Source of the DNA: Capnocytophaga sp.
GTDB taxonomy: Bacteria; Bacteroidota; Bacteroidia; Flavobacteriales; Flavobacteriaceae
NCBI GenBank assembly: GCA_030530525.1
Contig: JAUMUT010000015.1
Coordinates: 1 to 51,333 of the forward strand
Length of the DNA: 51,333 nucleotides
Direction of reading: 5' to 3'
Part shown: in pieces, positions 44,801 to 51,333 of the stretch
Numbering within the stretch: position 1 is the first letter of the stretch
Layout: each line of letters begins with the position of its first letter
Notes under the pieces: generated by a model
Told to the model about the DNA's origin: nothing
Database searches by the model: none
The model's input: the letters and a program-made list of their open reading frames with translations, nothing else
Translations under genes and position numbers: made by a program

Positions 44801-47800
44801 GATTTTGATACTTTTACTGCCGATAAAAAATGGGCTGGGGTAATGCGTGGGCTTACTACTACCAATTTTGAAGATAATAATATTGAATACATACAATTCT
44901 GGTTATTAGACCCTTACACATCAGGAGAATTTACTCCTTCTTCTACCGGCGAATTGGTGTTTGATTTAGGAAATATTTCCGAAGATATTTTAAAAGACGG
45001 ACGAAAGCAATATGAAAATGGCTTGCCTGGCTTATCCATTCAGTCGCCTTCTCATACTACTTCGTGGGGGAAAACTCCTGTTGCTCAGTCCTTAGTTTAT
45101 ACTTTTGATAATAATTCGGACAATAGAGCCTTGCAAGATGTTGGTTTAGACGGACTTAACGATGCCGAAGAAAGTTCTGTTTATACCAATAACGTCAGCT
45201 CTTCGCCTAACGATCCTGCTTTGGATAATTACGAATATTACCTCTCTCGTAGTGGAGGAATTTTAAACCGATACCTGAACTACAACGGCGTACAAGGCAA
45301 CTCGCCTGTTACGGCTGGTGGTAGCCAAGGTGGTTCTTTACAGCCTGATGTAGAGGATATTAACCGAGATAATACAATGAATACGGTTAATAGCTACTAC
45401 GAATATAGTGTTCCTATCGGAGGAAATATCCAAAGAACTGACCGATATGTAACCGATATTCGGGAGATGTATGTAAATGCTGTTAATGGCGAACAAGTAC
45501 GCGCTCGCTGGATTCAGTATAAAATTCCTGTTAAATCTTCAGAAAGAAAAGACTTCGGAGGCGGAGGAGATTTGCGTTCCGTAACTCATATTCGTATGTA
45601 TCTTCGTGGTTTTAATAATGATGTGGTGCTTCGCTTTGGTACGCTTGACCTCATTCGTGGAGATTGGCGAAATTATACCAAATCATTAAAAGACGACCTT
45701 TCTACGCCTGGCACAGGTACGCATACAGAAATCGGCTCTGTCAATGTGATTGAAAATGAAACTCGCCAGCCTATTCCTTACCGAATGCCTCCTGGTGTGT
45801 ATCGTGAGCAAATTAACCAAAATAATACTTTGGTTCGGCAAAATGAGCAATCTTTATCATATGTAGTTTGCGACCTTGACCCAACCGATGCTCGTGGTGT
45901 TTATAAAAATATGAATGCCGATTTGCGACAATATAAACGAATAAAAATGTTTGTACACGCAGAGCGATATAAAACTAACTCTTTAAGTAACAACGATTTA
46001 GTAGCCTTCATTCGCTTAGGGTCAGATTTGTCTGAAAATTTCTATCAAGTGGAAATACCGCTACAAGTTACCGCTGCTGGGGCTTATACCGAAGATGCTA
46101 TTTGGCCTAAACAAAATATGTTTGACATTCCTATGAGTGCGCTAACTCAAATAAAAGCCACAGGAATTAATAACAATACACTTTCGCAAATTACATATTA
46201 TGATGCTAATTTGACCCAAATATCCAATCCTTCCACAACCGCTCACGTGGTAGGGCAAAATAGATATGCCGTAAAAGGAAATCCTTCCTTAGGGAATATC
46301 CGAATGATAATGGTAGGAGTGAAAAACGCTACCAGCCAGCGGGTTTGTGGTGAAGTATGGTTCAATGAATTACGATTGGCTGAATTAGAAAACCACGGAG
46401 GTTGGGCAGGAGTAGCCGCAATAGATATGAATGCCGCTGATTTTATAGATATGTCGCTCTCTGGACGAATGAGTACTGCGGGCTTCGGTACCGTAGAACA
46501 AAAACCTAACGAACGAAGCAGGGAAGAAATACGCCAATTAGACGCAATGATGAACATCAATGCAGGCAAACTTTTCCCTAAAAAATGGAACATACAGCTC
46601 CCTGTTGGGTTAAACCATTCGCAGGCTATTTCTACGCCAGAGTATGACCCTCAGTATGAGGATATTAAGCTAAAAGACAGATTAAATATGGCTTCGTCTT
46701 CCGCTCAAAGAGATGCCATAAAACGACAAGCCGAAGACTATACACTACGGCAAGGAATAACGCTCATTGGGGTGAAGAAAAACCTTTCCGAAGGTCAAAA
46801 ACCAAAATTCTATAATGTAGAAAATTTCACCCTAAATTATTCTTACAACCAAATGGATCATCACGATTTTGAAATAGAAAACCAAAGTGAACAAAATATT
46901 CGTACTGGGGCTATCTATTCTTATTCGGCAGAGCCTTACGTTATTAGTCCTTTAAAATCAAATAGTTACATTAGTAAAAATAAATATTTAAAATGGCTTT
47001 CTGATTTTAATTTAAATTTATTACCTTCTAATATTCGCTTTGTTACCAACATCAATCGCTCTTTTAGCAAACAGCGTTTCCGTGAAGTGTATCAAGAAGG
47101 AGTTAATCCTAACGACCAAGTTCCGTTGCCCGAACTTCAACAACGAAATTATTTATTTGATTGGCAATATGGAGTAAATTATAATTTAACTAAGTCATTA
47201 CGAGTAAGTTATGACGCTTCCAATAGCAATATCGTTCGGAATTATTACAAAGAAGAAAACGGCGAACGAGTTATGAATAAAGAATTATCCGTTTGGAGTG
47301 ATTTCTGGAATACAGGAAAATCTGACCATTTTATGTCTTCATTCAAAGTAAATTATGAGCTTCCGTTTGATAAACTTCCTTATTTATCATTCATCAAAGC
47401 ATCGTATTCTTACACCGGAGATTTTGATTGGCGAAGAGGCTCTGATGCGCTTACAGAAGTGGCTAACCAACAGATAAACACCGTACAAAATGCTCAGGTT
47501 CATAACCTTACAGCAAATATGACTTTTGATAGATTCTATTCTTCTTTGGGAGTAAAACCAAGAAATAGAAATACAAAAGCCACTCTTCAAAATTATCTTT
47601 TGGATGTTATCACGATGGTAAAACGTGTTGGAATTACTTATACCGAAAATAACGGAACCGTGCTACCTGGTTACTTGCCAGAAGTGGGCTTCTTTGGTAC
47701 TTCAAAGCCTAACTTAGGTTTTGCTTTCGGTTTCCAAGATGATGTTCGTTATGCTGCCGGAAGAAGAGGCTGGCTAACCAATTTCCCAGATTTCAACGAC

Positions 47801-48928
47801 CAATTTATGCAACGAACTAGCAAAACGCTCAATTTTACAGCCAATCTGCAACCCGCTCCCGATTTGCAAATTGACCTAAAAGCAAACCGAGAGTATACAG
47901 ATAGTTACAACGAAACATTTAATGCCGTAACAGGACAATATAATAAACTTATTGGAAATCAAACAGGTACATTTTTCATTTCAGATAATATGATAATGAC
48001 TTCTTTCCTTCGTTCTGATGAATATAGTTCCAAAGCGTTCCAAACTTTCAAAGAAAACCGAATTACGGTAGCAAGAAGATTGGCTGCGCAACGAGGCATT
48101 GATATTTCTGACCCAAACAATTTAGACGCAGACGGCTTCCCGAAAGGCTTCGGAAAAACAAACCAAGCGGTGCTAATGCCTGCTTTCTATGCGGCTTATA
48201 CAGGAAGAAGTGCAGATAAAGTATCGCTCAGTCCATTCCGAAATATTCCTATTCCCGACTGGAATATTCGTTATACAGGATTGATGAAAGTGGAAAGTTT
48301 CCGAAAATTATTCCGTCGTTTTTCATTATCTCACGGATATTCAAGCACTTATAGTTTAACCAATTTCCGTTCCAATCTAGAATATCAGCAAAACCCTGAT
48401 GCTCTTGACCAAGCAGGAAATTTCCGTAATGAAAAACTTTATACTTCGGTTAATTTGGTTGAACAATTCACACCGCTTATCCGAGTAGATTTGGAAATGC
48501 AAAATTCATTGAGCTTCCTTGGCGAACTTCGTAGAGATAGAACTATTTCTATCAGCTTGGATAACAATTATTTAACAGAAATAGCTCGAAAAGAATACCG
48601 ACTTGGATTGGGCTATCGCTTTAAAGATTTGCGGTTTGTTACCCGCTTCAACGGAAGAGATGTTACCATAAAAAGCGACCTGAACCTAAAAGCCGATATT
48701 TCTTTACGAAATGATTTTACCGTTATTCGTAATATGGAATTAGATGATAATCAGGTTACTGCGGGGCAAACTTCTTGGCTTGCTCGCTTTACTGCCGATT
48801 ATGCTTTTTCAAAAAATTTAACAACGATGTTCTATTTTGATTATTCTTTCTCAAAATATGCCATCTCTACCGCCTACCCTATGACAACCATCAGGGCAGG
48901 ATTTACTATCCGATACAACTTCAATTAA
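41882..48928 (+). CDS. sprA: Cell-surface protein SprA, type IX secretion translocon
   Basis: SprA is the giant outer-membrane beta barrel forming the protein-conducting channel of the type IX secretion system, required in F. johnsoniae for gliding and secretion of surface proteins. At 2348 aa it is of family length, with a signal peptide (SNTLISNAQ) and long runs of alternating beta strands. Recognisable SprA blocks include YFREKTKALSAQ, RGEMAFLQPSAPKSTDFDGE and YLDDFEGAQSTIDIRGVRAW, ending in a beta-strand motif (TIRAGFTIRYNFN). The ATG (41882, or the next at 41885) overlaps the ruvA stop. It ends in a hairpin terminator. No other type IX core gene is adjacent. Confidence 0.96.
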   Translation: MMKQSQYYFGYLLFFLFFSNTLISNAQEKQKDSIEVSNSLQKVLLKDSEKISRKYQYNSSLKKYVYTEKLGNYDISIPMFLTPAEYEDLVMRERSGQYFREKTKALSAQPTDAKTQAMQRDLLPEFYVKSEFFETIFGGNNIDIIPQGNVGFDLGFRYTRNDNPALSPEYRNTYGIDFDQRISLGVQGKVGTRVNINAMYDTQATFDFQNIFKLEYAPNEDDIVRKVELGNVNMPLNNSLITGAQSLFGAKMELQFGRTTVTGVFSEQRSQSKTLTSQGGGMMQDFEIRALDYDENRNYFLSQFFRDQYDQALENYPYIRSKVQIVRVEVWATNRSNRVANIRNIVALQDLGEALPENTRINSNAPSGFFRGSVGNRPTNEANRYNPISIGSANSVLTSDIRDVATVKNGFGTMANSVNEGFDYSILENAQKLEEGKDYKVHTQLGYISLSQRLSNDEILAVAYQYTYEGNVYQVGEFANDGISATTNILEAGQNKITNNCLVLKMLKSNRVVTGDPIWKLMMKNIYSLNAIDINPENFRLNIFYNDPSPINYISPVDENTWNQELTRKILLQLFNFDRLNSYNDPQNGGDGFFDFVNGITIDPEFGKIIFTKVEPFGEFLFNKLGGGQYNDPTLWNANQRKFVYRSLYTDIKAKAQEDAEKNKFSLKGRYKSAAGKGISIGAYNVPRGSVRVTVGGRVLQEGIDYVVNYQTGIVQIIDPTIENSNMPIQVSVENNLVFGGQNRRFMGINIEHKFNEKFKVGASLINMRERPFTQKANFGQEPVNNTIFGFGGSYSTEMPFLTRLLNKVPSLQSDVMSNISVRGEMAFLQPSAPKSTDFDGEVTAYLDDFEGAQSTIDIRGVRAWSFASTPLHFGQGSYPSQTLYGNAPDDPDNLKNGYGRAKLSWYTIDPVFYSDNKPSDVSSSEISKNSTRRIYVNEIFPEKEIAQGELLVQNTLDLAYYPSQKGAYNNNPDFDTFTADKKWAGVMRGLTTTNFEDNNIEYIQFWLLDPYTSGEFTPSSTGELVFDLGNISEDILKDGRKQYENGLPGLSIQSPSHTTSWGKTPVAQSLVYTFDNNSDNRALQDVGLDGLNDAEESSVYTNNVSSSPNDPALDNYEYYLSRSGGILNRYLNYNGVQGNSPVTAGGSQGGSLQPDVEDINRDNTMNTVNSYYEYSVPIGGNIQRTDRYVTDIREMYVNAVNGEQVRARWIQYKIPVKSSERKDFGGGGDLRSVTHIRMYLRGFNNDVVLRFGTLDLIRGDWRNYTKSLKDDLSTPGTGTHTEIGSVNVIENETRQPIPYRMPPGVYREQINQNNTLVRQNEQSLSYVVCDLDPTDARGVYKNMNADLRQYKRIKMFVHAERYKTNSLSNNDLVAFIRLGSDLSENFYQVEIPLQVTAAGAYTEDAIWPKQNMFDIPMSALTQIKATGINNNTLSQITYYDANLTQISNPSTTAHVVGQNRYAVKGNPSLGNIRMIMVGVKNATSQRVCGEVWFNELRLAELENHGGWAGVAAIDMNAADFIDMSLSGRMSTAGFGTVEQKPNERSREEIRQLDAMMNINAGKLFPKKWNIQLPVGLNHSQAISTPEYDPQYEDIKLKDRLNMASSSAQRDAIKRQAEDYTLRQGITLIGVKKNLSEGQKPKFYNVENFTLNYSYNQMDHHDFEIENQSEQNIRTGAIYSYSAEPYVISPLKSNSYISKNKYLKWLSDFNLNLLPSNIRFVTNINRSFSKQRFREVYQEGVNPNDQVPLPELQQRNYLFDWQYGVNYNLTKSLRVSYDASNSNIVRNYYKEENGERVMNKELSVWSDFWNTGKSDHFMSSFKVNYELPFDKLPYLSFIKASYSYTGDFDWRRGSDALTEVANQQINTVQNAQVHNLTANMTFDRFYSSLGVKPRNRNTKATLQNYLLDVITMVKRVGITYTENNGTVLPGYLPEVGFFGTSKPNLGFAFGFQDDVRYAAGRRGWLTNFPDFNDQFMQRTSKTLNFTANLQPAPDLQIDLKANREYTDSYNETFNAVTGQYNKLIGNQTGTFFISDNMIMTSFLRSDEYSSKAFQTFKENRITVARRLAAQRGIDISDPNNLDADGFPKGFGKTNQAVLMPAFYAAYTGRSADKVSLSPFRNIPIPDWNIRYTGLMKVESFRKLFRRFSLSHGYSSTYSLTNFRSNLEYQQNPDALDQAGNFRNEKLYTSVNLVEQFTPLIRVDLEMQNSLSFLGELRRDRTISISLDNNYLTEIARKEYRLGLGYRFKDLRFVTRFNGRDVTIKSDLNLKADISLRNDFTVIRNMELDDNQVTAGQTSWLARFTADYAFSKNLTTMFYFDYSFSKYAISTAYPMTTIRAGFTIRYNFN

Positions 48929-48944
48929 TTAGTTGATATACAAC

Positions 48945-48983
48945 AAAATACCCTAAGAAAATACTATTTTTTTAGGGTATTTT
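48945..48983 (+). terminator. sprA terminator
   Basis: 12-bp perfect stem AAAATACCCTAA (48945-48956) / TTAGGGTATTTT (48972-48983) with a T run, 17 nt after the sprA stop codon. Confidence 0.88.
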
Positions 48984-49070
48984 TATTTTTATCTTTTTAA
49001 AAAATTTTTTTCTATATTTTCCATAGAAAAAATAATGTGTTAAATATTTATAAAAATAAAAAAAACTCCG

Positions 49071-49078
49071 TAACTTTG
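49071..49078 (+). promoter_or_regulatory. Promoter -7 box (TAACTTTG) for the glycosyltransferase gene
   Basis: TAnnTTTG box 21 nt before the ATG at 49100. It supports the 49100 start, because a longer frame beginning at 49037 would put the promoter inside the coding region. Confidence 0.65.
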
Positions 49079-49099
49079 CTCTTTAAAAATAACATCATT

Positions 49100-50590
49100 A
49101 TGGATTTAGGTTTAATCATTACTTACATTGTTACCGCTGTGTATTGTTTAGCTTTATTGCTTATATTTTTTTATAGCCTTACCATTCTTAATTTGGCTGT
49201 TAATTATCTAAGAAATAAAAAACAAAATATTGATGCACCAAAGTTTAACCTCTTAGACCCCAATGAGATACCTTACATCACGGTGCAACTTCCTATTTAT
49301 AATGAAAAATATGTGGTTCGGCGTTTGTTAGAAAATATTGCAAAATTAGAATATCCAAAAAATAAGTTGGAAATTCAAGTTTTGGACGATTCTACGGACG
49401 AATCGGTAATGGAAACCGCTCAAATAATCCAAGAATTACAAAAAACAGGCTTAGATATTGTTCATATTCGTAGAGAAAACCGCGAAGGCTTCAAGGCTGG
49501 TGCGCTAAAATATGCCACAGCTTTTGCCAAAGGCGATTTTATTGCTATTTTTGATGCCGATTTTCTCCCTCAACCAGATTGGCTCAAAAAAACTGTTATT
49601 TATTTTAAAGATGAACGCATTGGGGTAGTACAAACTCGTTGGGGACACATCAACCGAAATTATTCGTTACTTACTAAAATTCAAGCACTTGCGTTGGATA
49701 CTCACTTTACTTTGGAACAAGTAGGACGAAACTCCAAAGGGCATTTTATCAACTTTAACGGAACGGCGGGTATTTGGCGAAAAGCTACCATTTTGGACGC
49801 TGGTAACTGGGAAGGCGATACCCTTACAGAAGACTTAGATTTGAGCTATCGCGCACAGCTAAAAAATTGGAAATTCAAATATTTAGAAGATGTTGAAACT
49901 CCTGCCGAACTCCCTGTGGTGGTTTCAGCGGCTCGTTCTCAGCAATTCCGTTGGAATAAAGGCGGTGCCGAAGTATTCAAAAAATCGGTTCGTAATGTAT
50001 TGACTTCCAAAAACATCGGTTGGAAAACTAAATTTCACGGTGTGATGCATTTGCTCAATAGCTCTATGTTTTTGTATGTATTTATTGTAGCGGTGCTTAG
50101 TGTCCCGATGATGTATATAAAAAATACGTACCCGCACTTGGCTTGGGTGTTTCAAGTAACGAGTTTTTTCATCGTTAGTACGGTTATTTTATTCTTTTGT
50201 TATTGGATTACGTACAAAAATATACAAGGAAAAACTTTTGATGACTTTGTAGATTATATAAAATTATTTTTCTCCTTTTTCTCCATTGCCTTAGGCTTTT
50301 CATTGCACAATGTTACGGCTGTTTTGCAAGGATATTTTGGTAAAAAAAGTGAATTTGTCCGTACGCCAAAATTCAATATTAGCTCTCTTACCGATTCGTG
50401 GAAAGGTAATAAATATATTAATACCAAACTTTCTCCAAATATGATTTTAGAATTTCTGCTAATGTGTTATTTCTTATACGGATTGTACAGCGGTATAAAG
50501 CTTAATGACTTCGGATTGTTTCCATTTCACTTGATGCTTACTTTTGGTTTCGGATTTATTTTCTACAAATCTTTAATACCAAAAGCATAA
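49100..50590 (+). CDS. Membrane family-2 glycosyltransferase (cellulose synthase-like)
   Basis: The 496-aa inner-membrane protein has an N-terminal membrane helix (about residues 5-30), a GT-A catalytic domain at about 50-290, and four C-terminal membrane helices. The catalytic motifs are intact: DDSTDES, DxD in FDADFLPQPDW, the acceptor-site ED in TLTEDLDLSYRAQLKNWKF, and the processive-type QQFRWNKGG. It resembles ceramide-glucosyltransferase or cellulose-synthase-like enzymes. The sugar donor and product cannot be read from the sequence. There is no PilZ domain or neighbouring polysaccharide export gene. Own promoter, convergent with the beta-barrel gene. Confidence 0.9.
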   Translation: MDLGLIITYIVTAVYCLALLLIFFYSLTILNLAVNYLRNKKQNIDAPKFNLLDPNEIPYITVQLPIYNEKYVVRRLLENIAKLEYPKNKLEIQVLDDSTDESVMETAQIIQELQKTGLDIVHIRRENREGFKAGALKYATAFAKGDFIAIFDADFLPQPDWLKKTVIYFKDERIGVVQTRWGHINRNYSLLTKIQALALDTHFTLEQVGRNSKGHFINFNGTAGIWRKATILDAGNWEGDTLTEDLDLSYRAQLKNWKFKYLEDVETPAELPVVVSAARSQQFRWNKGGAEVFKKSVRNVLTSKNIGWKTKFHGVMHLLNSSMFLYVFIVAVLSVPMMYIKNTYPHLAWVFQVTSFFIVSTVILFFCYWITYKNIQGKTFDDFVDYIKLFFSFFSIALGFSLHNVTAVLQGYFGKKSEFVRTPKFNISSLTDSWKGNKYINTKLSPNMILEFLLMCYFLYGLYSGIKLNDFGLFPFHLMLTFGFGFIFYKSLIPKA

Positions 50591-50594
50591 AAAC

Positions 50595-50629
50595 AAAAAA
50601 ACAAGGAACGTAAAATTCCTTGTTTTTTT
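50595..50629. terminator. Bidirectional terminator
   Basis: 14-bp perfect stem (50595-50608 / 50616-50629) with a 7-nt loop between the convergent glycosyltransferase and beta-barrel genes, with an A/T run on each side. Confidence 0.92.
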
Positions 50630-50650
50630 TATTTAATTTACTATTTTTTA

Positions 50651-51333
50651 TTAAAATTTGTAACCTACTCCTATTTGGAAAACACGGTTTTTAAATTCTA
50701 ATGATGAATCTACACCTGCAGCTGCATCTTCCTTAAGAGATAATTTTGTAAATCCTAATTGGAATGTAGCGTCAAAGAATAAGCCCATTGGCAAGTTATA
50801 CTCCACTCCTACTCCTGCACCGAAGTCAAAACCATTTTTACTTTTCAAAGAAAACTCTCTACTTTCTCCTTCAACTCCTATTTTAGCTTTAACATTTGTT
50901 AAAAATCCTAAATTTACTCCTACTTTTGGTCTAAATCTGCTAATATCATATTTTACCCAAATAGGAATATTTAGCTGTTGTGTAGAAAGGTAAGAACTTT
51001 CATAATTTGTTTTACTCTCTCTTGTAACCCCAGCATAACTTTGAGTACCCTCATAAGATTTTAATTTTGCTCCTTGTAGAGAATAGGCAATACCTGTTTC
51101 TACGAACCATTTATCATTGAAGCCATATTCTGCAAATGCTCCAATATGAAAGCCAGGTCTAAATCCTGTATTCATCTTTTCTGTTGAAGAATAACCTCCT
51201 TGTTCTGTAGTAACATCAGAAAAAGAAAGAGTAGAAAGGTTAAGCCCTGCTTTGGCTCCAAATTTTAAATCTTGTGCGTTAGCTGTCAAAATGGTAGCTA
51301 CTGCAACTGCCAATGTTGTGAAAATTTTTTTCA
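50651..51333 (-). CDS. Outer-membrane beta-barrel (porin-family) protein, start codon one base beyond window
   Basis: Reading the minus strand from the very end gives (A)TG AAA AAA ATT TTC, so the true ATG lacks only its first base in this window. An internal TTG at 51313 would give a shorter, wrong start lacking the signal's basic N-terminus. The complete product is about 227 aa: signal peptide MKKIFTTLAVAVATILTANAQ, then an eight-stranded-barrel-like domain (LKFGAKAGLNLSTLSF, HIGAFAEYGFNDKWFVETGI, FDFGAGVGVEYNLPMGLFFD) ending in the barrel C-terminal strand VFQIGVGYKF. It belongs to the PorT-like/outer-membrane beta-barrel family; the exact role is unknown. Confidence 0.85.
   Translation of the reverse strand, partial: KKIFTTLAVAVATILTANAQDLKFGAKAGLNLSTLSFSDVTTEQGGYSSTEKMNTGFRPGFHIGAFAEYGFNDKWFVETGIAYSLQGAKLKSYEGTQSYAGVTRESKTNYESSYLSTQQLNIPIWVKYDISRFRPKVGVNLGFLTNVKAKIGVEGESREFSLKSKNGFDFGAGVGVEYNLPMGLFFDATFQLGFTKLSLKEDAAAGVDSSLEFKNRVFQIGVGYKF

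Noticed and set aside
49037-49099. N-terminal extension of the glycosyltransferase
   Set aside because: It contains the TAACTTTG promoter box; the ATG at 49100 begins a normal membrane helix.

Overview
The window is an AT-rich bacterial chromosome segment from the Bacteroidota, most likely a gliding Flavobacteriaceae member. A Capnocytophaga-like organism is plausible, but the genus cannot be fixed from sequence alone. Supporting evidence: the gliding/type IX secretion genes gldI and sprA, a SusC/SusD pair, and Bacteroidota-type promoters (TTTG about 19 nt upstream of TAnnTTTG). No phage, integrase, insertion sequence, CRISPR array or rRNA was seen. Most of the window looks like ordinary core chromosome.

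Layout. 1-380: non-coding or degenerate sequence at the left edge. 381-4238 (minus): guaB, murB, carA. 4430-7185 (plus): DHH phosphoesterase (nrnA-like), gldI and a cyclophilin-FKBP lipoprotein, an envelope protein-folding/gliding group. 7328-8209: BatC-like TPR protein with a Gln/Asn-rich tail. 8287-15174 (plus): GH92 mannosidase, atypical protein kinase with a zinc ribbon, Ca2+-type P-ATPase, SMR transporter; then tRNA-Arg(CCT). 15416-22494 (minus): a substrate-import operon (susC, susD, HExxH metallohydrolase lipoprotein, DUF4302 lipoprotein) with a near-consensus promoter. 22984-24896 (minus): M23 peptidase, MerR-type regulator, LemA. 25173-26534 (plus): PP2C phosphatase with an Ig-like N-terminal module. 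26590-32700 (minus): recN, a small lipoprotein gene, a YebC-family gene, mutS. 32872-33615 (minus): RDD membrane protein, divergent from a tightly overlapping plus-strand cluster at 33640-39809 (SpoIIM-like, membrane protein, DUF4129, DUF4350, MoxR ATPase, DUF58). 39931-41103: OmpA-family porin. 41301-48928: ruvA overlapping the giant sprA. 49100-50590: family-2 glycosyltransferase. 50651-51333 (minus): outer-membrane beta-barrel protein whose start codon lies one base past the window.

How the genes relate. SprA (the type IX secretion translocon), GldI, the second PPIase, OmpA, SusCD and the beta-barrel protein are all outer-membrane or periplasmic components. The RDD/SpoIIM/DUF4129/DUF4350/MoxR/DUF58 cluster looks like one membrane-associated machine of unknown function: a MoxR AAA+ ATPase acting with a vWA-like DUF58 protein. 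The kinase and the PP2C phosphatase lie 13 kb apart and resemble members of bacterial kinase/phosphatase partner systems.

Most unusual signal: an uninterrupted 17-base A tract (T17 on the plus strand, 28889-28905) lies between the -33 TTG and the -7 TAATTTTG of the promoter of a small lipoprotein gene. This is the arrangement expected of a phase-variable promoter. Other points are a DHH gene whose -7 box sits 4 nt before its ATG (probably leaderless mRNA) and a 24-bp gap between the divergent rdd and spoIIM-like genes.
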